A stretch of DNA of 14,377 nucleotides, from contig CALEPD010000034.1 in assembly GCA_937910265.1 (NCBI GenBank), forward strand, positions 1-14,377, written 5' to 3'. The translations under genes were made by a program, and so were the position numbers. This document shows positions 1 to 7,670 of the stretch, piece after piece (within the stretch, counting starts at the first letter, position 1; each line of letters begins with the position of its first letter). The notes beneath the pieces were generated by a model. That model saw only the letters and a program-made list of their open reading frames with translations, searched no databases and was not told the DNA's origin. The DNA is from an uncultured Bacteroidales bacterium (GTDB lineage Bacteria; Bacteroidota; Bacteroidia; Bacteroidales; P3).

Positions 1-3000
1 ACAACGATATTGTCGACATAGAAATGGCCACGGGGAGAGTAGAATGTGATATATCCTACTTCACCTTCATAGGCGTCGAAAGGTACCATAGCGGTGTAGG
101 TGGCACCCACTTCAGAAGCACGGAGGGTGTCGAAATATTGGGTGGCCAAAACATCGTTGGGGTGGTTGGAAAGACCTACATAAGCGTATACCATCGTGTC
201 GGCAAACAGATAGTTGAAACGAACACGTAGCATGTTGGCATCGGCATTCATCAACGGCAGCGAAGCATAACCGCCCAATGGCAGGTCGAGCATTTTGCCC
301 AATCCGGTGACATTGACAACCGAAGGTCTGGTTGTGCTTTCGATATTGCCCATGTTCCAGCAGGGGTTGACAACATTGTCGCCAGAAGCCAGGAGGTTGA
401 AATCCTCGGAGTAGGGAATTTCGAACTGACCGCAAGCGGTGTTGGCTGCGATGGTGGTCGAAACGGTCTCATTGCCGCAAATGGAGGATACACGGAAGGT
501 GTATTGAGTAGAAGGGGTAAGGCCGGATACAGTGGCGAAGGTGTCGGTGGTGGTAGTCACTACAGCAGTCCATACCGTATCGCCAAGAACCATGTAGTCG
601 ACAGCCCAAGAGGTTTCGTTACCGCCACGGGTCCATATCAGCTCAATTGCCGTGTCGTTAGCTTCGGCAACAGCCACATGCGGAGCATAGCAGGTAGGAT
701 TAGCAAAGGTGGCATTGAGACGGATCATGTTGAGAGAGTTGGCAATTTGGAGGTCGGCGCCACTGTTGGTGGGATAGGGTGCATCGTCGTTGTAGTCAAA
801 CAGGGTGGCACCATTGGATACATCATACTGGGCAAAGCCGCTGAAAGATTCATACTCGCCAGTTTCGTCAACCATGAGTACTACCAAATTCTGTGCACTG
901 TTGCGTACAAACGGAGCGCTGAACGGTACTTCAACCCAGCCCTGGGTAATAGCCCAAGCGGAGTCGTAAACCAAAGTGAGGTTGGCACTGGAGATGAAAT
1001 CAGAAACAGAGGCAAAGCCACTGAGTGTGGTGTTGCCCACATACATCTTGACAATACGAGGATCAGAGGTGGCAGCTTCCGCATAGTAGTAGATACCGTT
1101 GATGGTGTCGCCATAGCCATTGAAGGAAGAAGCGGGATAGATCTGCTCGGAAATACTGTAGTTGTAGTAAGGATAAACCGGGATGACAGCGGCAGCCTGG
1201 TTGGAACCGATGGTACCCAAAGTGGTGGTCTCGAACGAGCCGGTGATGGCGATGGAGGTGTCGTTGCCGCAGATGGCGCGCAAGCGTACATCGTAGACGG
1301 TGCCTTGGCTTAAACCTGTAAGGAAGAAATAGGTTTGGTTGACAACAGCCGAAGTCCAGTTTTCAACAGTGTCGGGTTTGAAATCAACAGCGTAAGCGGT
1401 GGGCATGGTAACCTCGTCGGGAGTCCAGGCGAAGGATGCGCTGTTGTGGGTAATGTCGTAAATGCTGGCACTTACAACAGGGTTGCAAACGTCGGCAGTG
1501 GTGAAGTTGCAGGAACCGACACGGCTCGGTTCGTCAGAACACATGGCCTGAGCCCATACATAGTAGGTGGTGTGGGGGGTGAGGTTGCTGAGGGTGACAA
1601 TATTGTCGTAAACCTCAACACTGTCGATAACATCGGCGATATTGGGCGAAGTACCCCACTTAACCATTACAGAGGCGTAGTTTTCGTTGGCGTCCCAGGT
1701 GATGTCGGCCTCGGTGTTGGTGATGTCGCGAGCGTGTACGCGAGTGATGCGCGGGCAGCTCGATCTGCGGTCAAGCACGATGTTGTCGAGATATACGTAG
1801 TTGTAGTAGTAGGTTTGGCCAGGCACTTCCACATTGGGACCAAGGAAGGCAATATACTTGCCTGTGCCGGTGTAGCCTTCGAACGAAATATACTGAGGCT
1901 CCCAGACACCGCTGGCAACAGCCGAGAAAACCTCAATGGTGTCGAAGGTGGTGATATCGTTGGGGTCGCTCATCACACCTACTGCCAAGCTCTGTGTATA
2001 GTTGGTGCCTGTGGTGTAGCGGCGGATGTCGAATTCCATTTCGAGGGGTTGAACGCTGTCCAATACCTCGGGCAATGATACCCAGCTGTAGTAGCGGGTT
2101 GAGCCGCTCTTATAGCTGTAGAAATACATGGCTTTGCTGCCGCCAACAGTATTGGGATAGGGGTAGTTCGAGGGGTTTAAAGTACTGCCGTTCCAGTAAT
2201 ATTTAACCCAGCAGGGGTTGATGGAAGCATTGGAACCGGTAGAATAACTTTCGAAATTCTCGGTGAAGGGGAACGTGGAGATGGGGGCGCAGGCAGTGCG
2301 CACGGTTTCGATATCCATCAAAGTGTCGCCATCGCACTCATGCATGACCATAAAGTCATATTCGGTGGCGGGGATGAGATTTTCGAAGATATAGGTGGTG
2401 TTGGAAGTGCCATACTCAACAATGGTCCACTCGTTAGTGCCATGCAGACGATAGGCGACATCCCAGGAAGACTCCTGATAGCCGGGAGTCCACTGAACCT
2501 CGACGCTGTCGGGCAGAATCTGGAGGAAGGAGAGTGTGGGAGCTGCACATTCCGAATATTCGGAACATACGTTGGCAATGAATGTGATGTTGGTGCGGTT
2601 GGAGCTGCGGCTGGATGCCGAATTGCTCAGCGCTGCAAGACCCAACGGGCTGCTGTCCTGGTATTTGTATAGAGTGCGGTTGACACTTAATCCAGTGGAC
2701 AAGCCGTAGAAGCCTGAAGAACTATGCGAAACATTGGCGGGCTGGTTCATTGTGGTCATAACCACAATGTTGCTGCTGCCGTCCCATTGGAAGGGAACGT
2801 CGAGGTGGTAGGTCACCGAACCTGTGGTTCCGGTGGGGTGGTCGCCGGTGTAGACTTGGGTGAAGGCGTTGGCTGGAATCCAATCGGATGCAGCGGTGCC
2901 TGCGAAGGTTGAAGTGGTGGTCTGAGCCAACCAGATGGTGAACACCTTAGGATAGCTCGACGAGGTGGTCCATGTGAAGGAGAGGTCGGTGATGCCGCAG

Positions 3001-4346
3001 CCGTTTGAGTCGAGACCGGCAGCAATCAGTTCGCTGGCAGTGTAGATGCCTTGGCAGAGGGTGTTACCCCAGCTGCTGTTTACCGGAACTCCCGAAGTTT
3101 GTGAGGAGCCTGTACCCAATACTGCGGTGTCGGTGAGGTTCGCGTCCCATACTGCGCAAGGCAGGGGTTGGGTGGTGAACTCGACAGTTACTGTGGAGCT
3201 CGGGTCATCGCCGCAATAGGGGGTGATGGTGGCGGTGTAGTCGGTCATTGCCGAGAGGCCAGTGATTACATAGGCGGTGTAGTCGTTGACGGTGGCAACG
3301 CCAATCTGGCCGGTGCTGTCGCTCCAGGTGATGTCGACGGTAGTGGGATCGCTGTCGCCAACTCCATGCTGATAGCTCCAGTTCAAGGTGGCCGAGGTGA
3401 TGCTTACATTGTTCGCTGAGTATTCATCAAGCGGTGAGCAGATGTACATGGTGGTGAATGAGGTCTGCATGTTGAGGCTGGTGTCGCCACCGCCGCAGTC
3501 AGCATGTACGTATACGTAGTAGGTGGTGTGGTCGAGCAGGTCGGTGAGGGTGACGGTGGTGTCGCTGGCAGTTACAATGTTGCCGGCGCCAGTACCGGGG
3601 ATGAAGGGTACAGTGTCGTACTCGACAACCCATGACGAGGCGGTGCCGCGCTCAACCCAGTTGAGGTCGGCGGATGAAGAGGTGATGTTGCTGGCAGCAA
3701 GGTTGCCAACATAGGGACAGGTAGGCTCTACGAAAGAGATGTTGTCGACAGCAGCCGGAGGTTGCGAACCGCCACTACCGTCATTACCCCAGAAAAAGAC
3801 CAAATTATAGGTGCCTGCGGGTACGGAAACCGAATACAGGCAATGTTGCCATGTACTGGAAAGATTCAACTTACTGGCTGAAGTGAGCTGAATCCAGCCG
3901 TCAGGAACTACCGAAACAAAATCATACATGCTCGTCAACGAATTCGGCAATGTTCCCGGAGTAAGGGTTACCGTTGACGGCACCAGGAACACGCGAATGT
4001 AGTCGTATGAACCTTCTCCATATGCGCGCCAGTCGAACGAAATGTCGTAGGCAGCGGTGTTTGTAAGCACTACCTCGCGGTAAGCATACACTCCCAATGA
4101 GGAAGAGCCCGTTGTGTAGGCGTTGGAGACGCCATTGTCGTTTGAGATGTACAGCGATTTGGAACCCGTACAGGCAACAGCGGTATCGATATACCAGCCG
4201 TTGGCACAGCTTCCATTCAGAATCACCCAACCTGTGGTGTCCGAGTCATCCTCGAAGTCGCAGGTGTAGGAAAAATTCTGCGCTTGAATCACCCATGGCA
4301 CCATCATCAGTGCCATAAGAGACATCAATTGTAAAAATTTTTTCAT
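1..4346 (-). CDS. Large secreted modular surface protein (choice-of-anchor-J and Fn3-like modules), C-terminus off the window
   Basis: The frame is open for 1448 codons from the ATG at 4346 to the left edge; I read it throughout and found no stop. It starts MKKFLQLMSLMALMMVPWV, a signal peptide with likely cleavage after A22, giving a mature N-terminal Gln as is common in Bacteroidota. Approximate modules: anchor-J/MAM-like 23-207; Fn3-like 208-300 and 305-390; a distinct beta-rich module 392-589; Fn3-like 601-685; anchor-J 688-864 (PFTENFE, NPCW, YLDNIV); Fn3-like 866-949 and 957-1042; a second copy of the distinct module 1044-1222; Fn3-like 1219-1306; anchor-J 1308 to edge (NPCW, FYVDNIV). 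Each Fn3-like unit begins near a Cys and has a second Cys about 70-80 residues later, suggesting a disulfide. No catalytic domain is visible. Adhesion or matrix binding is the family expectation; a type IX C-terminal sorting domain is inferred but lies outside the window. It is GC-richer than its flanks. Confidence 0.9.
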   Translation of the reverse strand, partial: MKKFLQLMSLMALMMVPWVIQAQNFSYTCDFEDDSDTTGWVILNGSCANGWYIDTAVACTGSKSLYISNDNGVSNAYTTGSSSLGVYAYREVVLTNTAAYDISFDWRAYGEGSYDYIRVFLVPSTVTLTPGTLPNSLTSMYDFVSVVPDGWIQLTSASKLNLSSTWQHCLYSVSVPAGTYNLVFFWGNDGSGGSQPPAAVDNISFVEPTCPYVGNLAASNITSSSADLNWVERGTASSWVVEYDTVPFIPGTGAGNIVTASDTTVTLTDLLDHTTYYVYVHADCGGGDTSLNMQTSFTTMYICSPLDEYSANNVSITSATLNWSYQHGVGDSDPTTVDITWSDSTGQIGVATVNDYTAYVITGLSAMTDYTATITPYCGDDPSSTVTVEFTTQPLPCAVWDANLTDTAVLGTGSSQTSGVPVNSSWGNTLCQGIYTASELIAAGLDSNGCGITDLSFTWTTSSSYPKVFTIWLAQTTTSTFAGTAASDWIPANAFTQVYTGDHPTGTTGSVTYHLDVPFQWDGSSNIVVMTTMNQPANVSHSSSGFYGLSTGLSVNRTLYKYQDSSPLGLAALSNSASSRSSNRTNITFIANVCSEYSECAAPTLSFLQILPDSVEVQWTPGYQESSWDVAYRLHGTNEWTIVEYGTSNTTYIFENLIPATEYDFMVMHECDGDTLMDIETVRTACAPISTFPFTENFESYSTGSNASINPCWVKYYWNGSTLNPSNYPYPNTVGGSKAMYFYSYKSGSTRYYSWVSLPEVLDSVQPLEMEFDIRRYTTGTNYTQSLAVGVMSDPNDITTFDTIEVFSAVASGVWEPQYISFEGYTGTGKYIAFLGPNVEVPGQTYYYNYVYLDNIVLDRRSSCPRITRVHARDITNTEADITWDANENYASVMVKWGTSPNIADVIDSVEVYDNIVTLSNLTPHTTYYVWAQAMCSDEPSRVGSCNFTTADVCNPVVSASIYDITHNSASFAWTPDEVTMPTAYAVDFKPDTVENWTSAVVNQTYFFLTGLSQGTVYDVRLRAICGNDTSIAITGSFETTTLGTIGSNQAAAVIPVYPYYNYSISEQIYPASSFNGYGDTINGIYYYAEAATSDPRIVKMYVGNTTLSGFASVSDFISSANLTLVYDSAWAITQGWVEVPFSAPFVRNSAQNLVVLMVDETGEYESFSGFAQYDVSNGATLFDYNDDAPYPTNSGADLQIANSLNMIRLNATFANPTCYAPHVAVAEANDTAIELIWTRGGNETSWAVDYMVLGDTVWTAVVTTTTDTFATVSGLTPSTQYTFRVSSICGNETVSTTIAANTACGQFEIPYSEDFNLLASGDNVVNPCWNMGNIESTTRPSVVNVTGLGKMLDLPLGGYASLPLMNADANMLRVRFNYLFADTMVYAYVGLSNHPNDVLATQYFDTLRASEVGATYTAMVPFDAYEGEVGYITFYSPRGHFYVDNIV

Positions 4347-4388
4347 ACTGAATGAATTTTTGTTAATAAAAAGGTAAATTAAAAAGTT

Positions 4389-4511
4389 TCATCCTATCGT
4401 CCTCTCAAATGAAGACGGTCTTGCGGCATCGGCTGGAAGAGTGGGAGAAGTAAAGGCAGCAGCTGCACCAACGGTTGCGCCCGGTGGTCTCTCTTGGACA
4501 CAATGGTACAT
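4389..4511 (-). CDS. Possible 40-aa small ORF in the leader of the surface-protein gene
   Basis: Read on the minus strand, ATG at 4511 opens 40 codons beginning MYHCVQERPPGATVG and ending RPSSFERTIG, closed by TGA at 4389-4391. It is Ala/Pro/Thr-rich and lies in a GC-rich island flanked by very A/T-rich DNA, so it stands out from its surroundings. There is no visible ribosome binding site, and the best promoter candidate would start transcription at or just downstream of this ATG, which argues against translation. It may instead be a structured RNA leader or a piece of a dispersed repeat whose reading frame is incidental. I do not recognise a family with confidence. Confidence 0.25.
   Translation of the reverse strand: MYHCVQERPPGATVGAAAAFTSPTLPADAARPSSFERTIG
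4398..4417 (-). other. Hairpin in surface-protein mRNA leader, proximal to the start
   Basis: The arms 4398-4404 and 4411-4417 form a 7-bp stem with a 6-nt loop. In RNA read from the minus strand the single non-Watson-Crick position is a G-U wobble, whereas the plus-strand RNA would have a C-A mismatch, so the fold suits the minus transcript better. No U-run follows, so it is not an intrinsic terminator. It sits about 50 nt before the start codon of the surface-protein gene. Confidence 0.35.
4467..4488 (-). other. Hairpin in surface-protein mRNA leader, distal
   Basis: Arms 4467-4474 and 4481-4488 pair over 8 positions with one internal mismatch around the 6-nt loop 4475-4480. It lies just downstream of the candidate promoter on the minus strand and inside the GC-rich island. 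The adjacent self-complementary GCAGCTGC at 4459-4466 could extend or compete with this fold. The structure is read by eye only. Confidence 0.3.
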
Positions 4512-4540
4512 TATTAGTCACAGATGCACTATCAAGCAAA
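4509..4540 (-). promoter_or_regulatory. Candidate promoter for the surface-protein gene
   Basis: On the minus strand TTTG (4537-4540) is followed after 20 nt by TAATAATG (4509-4516), compared with the Bacteroidota consensus TTTG, about 19-21 nt, TAnnTTTG. The -33 box is exact; the -7 box keeps TA and the final TG only. An alternative -7, TACCATTG at 4501-4508, fits the box better but lacks a properly spaced -33. Transcription from here would give a leader of roughly 150 nt. Confidence 0.4.
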
Positions 4541-4554
4541 ATAATTGCAATTAT
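4541..4554. promoter_or_regulatory. Perfect 14-bp palindrome, candidate operator
   Basis: ATAATTGCAATTAT is fully self-complementary and directly abuts the TTTG of the candidate promoter. Its position upstream of -33 suits a binding site for a dimeric regulator controlling the surface-protein gene. In A/T-rich DNA such a palindrome can also arise by chance, and the regulator is unknown. Confidence 0.35.
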
Positions 4555-4824
4555 ACTCTTTTTTTTTGAAATATGCTCGTTTTTTTATCCTATTTTTTAA
4601 AAAAAATAAATATAGTATTGAAGAATAATAATTTTCGGATAAAAAGACATGAAAAAAACGAACTGAAAGTCGAGTTCCACCGGAGGTTTACCGTGTTAAA
4701 AAAACTTAAATGCACAGTATTTTTTTACTCCCTTCCATCAGACAAGCGACATCCACGCGTAGAGGCGGAATTTGTCCAACGTTTTTTTGGGGGGGCAGGA
4801 ATAGTACTCAAGAGGGAATAGCTG

Positions 4825-6261
4825 TTATTTCTTTCTTTTGAGAGGAGCGAACCAAACACTTGCCAAATCCGACAGTTTGCGCCAGAAAGAGGTGTCGAAA
4901 AACGAAGTGTCGGAGGTGGCGGGAAGGGTCAAGGCAACGCCTATGGGAATAAACACAAGGGTGGAGACCCACATGCCCAATGGCGGCAAGGCCCCTTCGC
5001 GTACAGCCTTTTCTGCAATCATACCGATAACATAATAGAGCACGAAGAAAGCCACCGAAGCTACCAACGGCAAACCCAGTCCACCCTTGCGGACAATCGA
5101 ACCGAAAGGCGCACCGATAAGGAAAAGGAGGAAACAGGCCACCGAGAGCGTCAGCTTGCGGTGCCACTCGATATAGTGACGATTGATGTACTCGGTATCG
5201 GATTGCAGTATCTTGTTGTACATCCGCATGTCCGCATTTATATGATTGGACAAAGAGATGGCATGGTTTATAATGGTTTTATAGGTACTACTGTCGGAAG
5301 CCGCAACACGTTCTTCCCAATCGAAATCGACAGGCGACAAAATGGTATCCTTGTTGGCCTGATAGGTGCGATAGGTGTTGAGTTTGTCCAATACCGACAA
5401 CGATGACTCATTGATACGTTGGCGGTAAGCATCCTCCATTTGGACAATTGAGGTGTCGAGCTGGCTCATATTCAGCATTTGATAACTGTTGCTGAAGAAA
5501 TTGTCCTCGGTCTTGCTGAAAGCAAACGACGAAATGTCGAAGGTAATTACCTGCTCGTCGAAATGTATCGTGGTGAAAGGCCGTGAATAATAATTGGTCT
5601 GGGCAATGTTTTCGGAATAGGTGCATCCGTCGTAAAGCGTGAATATCATGTAACGCTCGTCTGGCGAAGTCTGCATAAATCCATGGTCCGCCTGAATGAC
5701 TGAAGTCTGGTTGTGACGGTCAGTATGGTCGAAAATGGTAATGCCCTTCATCATGTATCCTTCAGGGTCCTTTTCATCGACGCGGATAACATATCCCTCT
5801 ATCTCGCTGTAATACTCGCTGGGACGGATATTAAGCGCCGGTTTCTTGCGCGTAATGTCGTACAAGGTAACACGGTATTTGAGCATGGCCTGAGGCATGA
5901 TGTTGTTGGCGAAATAAAAGGCCACACCCATCAGCATCAACGAAACCAATGCCATAGGCATCATCACCCTGCTGATGGGAATACCGCCTGCCTTCATTGC
6001 AATCAATTCATATTTTTCCCCGAAATTACCCATTGTCATAATGGATGCGAACAGCACTGCTATAGGCAGCGCCATAGGGACAAATGTTGCCGACGCATAA
6101 ATAAGCAGTTCGGCGATCACACTGAATTCAAGACCTTTGCCAACTAAGTCATCGACATATTTCCAAACAAACTGCATCAACAACACAAACACCGAGAGTG
6201 CAAACGTGAGCATCAACGGGCCTATGAAGGATTTTAAAATGAGTTTGTCGATTTTCTTCAT
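4825..6261 (-). CDS. LptF/LptG-family LPS export permease (YjgP/YjgQ)
   Basis: Inner-membrane subunit of the Lpt machinery that, with its partner permease and the ATPase LptB, extracts LPS from the inner membrane for transport to the outer membrane. I chose ATG at 6261 (MKKIDKLIL, 478 aa), 11 nt after the rseP stop; the longer frame would need a TTG inside rseP. N-terminal membrane segments lie around 11-32, 50-75 and 97-118, with the cytoplasmic motif EKYELIAMKAGG (82-93) expected to contact LptB. A periplasmic beta-jellyroll follows (about 140-260), then a polar, probably helical stretch (260-360). C-terminal membrane segments begin after EWHRKL (365-370) with GAPFG (383-387), continue at 397-416 and 428-447, and a basic tail ends RKK. 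F and G paralogues cannot be told apart from this sequence alone. It is the last gene of the operon. Confidence 0.92.
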   Translation of the reverse strand: MKKIDKLILKSFIGPLMLTFALSVFVLLMQFVWKYVDDLVGKGLEFSVIAELLIYASATFVPMALPIAVLFASIMTMGNFGEKYELIAMKAGGIPISRVMMPMALVSLMLMGVAFYFANNIMPQAMLKYRVTLYDITRKKPALNIRPSEYYSEIEGYVIRVDEKDPEGYMMKGITIFDHTDRHNQTSVIQADHGFMQTSPDERYMIFTLYDGCTYSENIAQTNYYSRPFTTIHFDEQVITFDISSFAFSKTEDNFFSNSYQMLNMSQLDTSIVQMEDAYRQRINESSLSVLDKLNTYRTYQANKDTILSPVDFDWEERVAASDSSTYKTIINHAISLSNHINADMRMYNKILQSDTEYINRHYIEWHRKLTLSVACFLLFLIGAPFGSIVRKGGLGLPLVASVAFFVLYYVIGMIAEKAVREGALPPLGMWVSTLVFIPIGVALTLPATSDTSFFDTSFWRKLSDLASVWFAPLKRKK

Positions 6262-6272
6262 CGATGCGGATA

Positions 6273-7670
6273 TTAGAACATGCCTCGCAACCAACGCAAC
6301 AAGTCGTTACCATTGGCCAGAATCAAGAGCGCAAACAGTATGAACATGCCGATGTTTTGCGCTATGGTGAGGAATTTTTCGGAGGGTTGTCTGCGGGTTA
6401 TCATCTCCCAAACGGTGAAGATAATATGACCACCATCCAAACCGGGAATGGGGATAACATTCATAAAGGCCAAAATAACGGCAAGCAAGGCCGTAATCGA
6501 CCAGAAGCTATGCCAGTTCCACTCATTGGGAAAAAGGCTCCCTAACGAGCCGAAACCGCCCAAATTTTGAACCCCATTGTCAGTGAACAATACCTTCAAT
6601 GACGAAACATATTTAACCATGGTACTCCAACCATGTTTGATTCCTGCCGGAATGGCATTCCAAATGGTATAATCGATGTGCACCACCTCGAAAGTTTCGT
6701 AGGGCGATTTCAATTGAACACCCATCTTACCGTCAGAAGGCATGGTGAAAGTAGTCGACATCAACGCTCCGTCACGATAATAAGCAACAGTGATATTGCT
6801 GTCGGCAAGACGCTTCAGTTCGGGAAATATTTCGGTATATGACGCCATATCCACTCCGTTGATGCCTACAACACTGTCGCCTTGCTGAAGTCCTGCATTG
6901 CGAGCGGCTGAGCCTGCCACAAAATCCTTAACCACAAAAGGCGAACGGACCGTCATCAACGATTTGGGCTGCTCGGCACTGACACGTTCAAGAAGATCGT
7001 TTTGCAAACGAATGTCCACCAACGAATCGGCACGCTTCACAGTTATAACCGATGGATTGCCAAGAAGCAGCTCCTCTTGTGTTTCAACAAAATCCAACAT
7101 CTCTTTCCCATTTATGGCATAGATGATGTCGCCATTCTGCAATCCTTCGTCAAGAAGTATCTGATGATAGTCGTAGCCCAACTTGGCATTGCGCAAAGGA
7201 AGTTCGTCACTGCCCCAATATGAGAAAATACCGGAGAAGATAATCAATGCCGAAAGAAAATTGACTAAAACGCCGCCACTAATAATACACAGACGCTGCC
7301 AAGCCGGCTTGCTGCGATATTCCCATGGCTGGGGTTCACTTGCGAGTTCGTCAGGGCCTTTGGTTTCGTCAATCATTCCTGCGATGTCGCAGAAACCTCC
7401 CAAAGGCAACCATCCCAATCCCCACAAGGTGTTGTCACGGTCCTCCTCCTTCAAATTCTCGTCAAGCCATTCATCGGGGGTTTGAGCATTGAAGAAAAGG
7501 AAATGCCACTTGCCATTAAACTTGCGGGCCTTGAAAAGAGAAAACCCAGGGTTGAAGAACAGATAGAAGCGTCGTACACGGGTACCGAACAGTTTGGCAA
7601 AACCCAAATGACCAAACTCATGAGTGATGATGAGAATTGATAAGCTTAATAATAATGCAAGTACTTTCAT
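6273..7670 (-). CDS. rseP: RseP-type site-2 intramembrane zinc metalloprotease
   Basis: 465-aa M50 protease that cuts membrane-embedded substrates, classically anti-sigma factors in envelope-stress signalling and leftover signal peptides. HEFGH at 17-21 supplies the catalytic Glu and two zinc His within the first membrane helix. The third ligand is Asp412 in the C-terminal NVIPIPGLDGG (404-414). Two PDZ-like domains lie between, about 165-225 (EGLQNGDIIYAING) and 245-320 (NAGLQQGDSVVGING), with further membrane helices near 128-150, 388-408 and 435-455. All catalytic residues are present. ATG overlaps the dxr stop as ATGA, which implies translational coupling. The dxr-rseP linkage recalls the dxr-uppS-cdsA-rseP order of Proteobacteria with the middle genes missing. 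Its substrates cannot be read from the window. Confidence 0.96.
   Translation of the reverse strand: MKVLALLLSLSILIITHEFGHLGFAKLFGTRVRRFYLFFNPGFSLFKARKFNGKWHFLFFNAQTPDEWLDENLKEEDRDNTLWGLGWLPLGGFCDIAGMIDETKGPDELASEPQPWEYRSKPAWQRLCIISGGVLVNFLSALIIFSGIFSYWGSDELPLRNAKLGYDYHQILLDEGLQNGDIIYAINGKEMLDFVETQEELLLGNPSVITVKRADSLVDIRLQNDLLERVSAEQPKSLMTVRSPFVVKDFVAGSAARNAGLQQGDSVVGINGVDMASYTEIFPELKRLADSNITVAYYRDGALMSTTFTMPSDGKMGVQLKSPYETFEVVHIDYTIWNAIPAGIKHGWSTMVKYVSSLKVLFTDNGVQNLGGFGSLGSLFPNEWNWHSFWSITALLAVILAFMNVIPIPGLDGGHIIFTVWEMITRRQPSEKFLTIAQNIGMFILFALLILANGNDLLRWLRGMF

Larger units (their letters stand above)
4347..4824. other. Intergenic region between lptF/G-like gene and surface-protein gene
   Basis: This 478-bp gap is mostly A/T-rich with many homopolymer runs: T9 at 4559-4567, A- and T-runs around 4583-4608, and T7 followed directly by G7 at 4782-4795. 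Within it lie a palindrome, a candidate minus-strand promoter and a GC-rich leader island, listed separately. An open frame on the plus strand at 4573-4821 (82 codons) is low-complexity, Lys/Phe-rich and overlaps nothing recognisable, so I do not call it a gene. No hairpin followed by a T-run was found downstream of the lptF/G-like stop, so I cannot say where that operon transcript ends. Confidence 0.7.

Noticed and set aside
504..2078. Long plus-strand open frames (269 and 247 codons at 504-1313 and 1335-2078, and shorter ones to 3419)
   Set aside because: They lie exactly antisense, in codon register, to the surface-protein gene. Their openness follows from its codon use (few TTA, CTA or TCA codons), and the translations resemble no protein.
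4681..4712. Possible terminator hairpin after the lptF/G-like gene
   Set aside because: The stem is only about 5 bp with a bulge, and no T-run follows on either strand.
4573..4821. 82-codon plus-strand frame in the intergenic region
   Set aside because: Low-complexity Lys/Phe-rich translation in A/T-rich DNA, crossing homopolymer runs, with no promoter or recognisable motif.
6262..6294. Eleven-residue longer start for the LptF/G-like gene
   Set aside because: It would use TTG inside rseP; the ATG at 6261 gives the typical MKKIDKLIL start 11 nt after the rseP stop.
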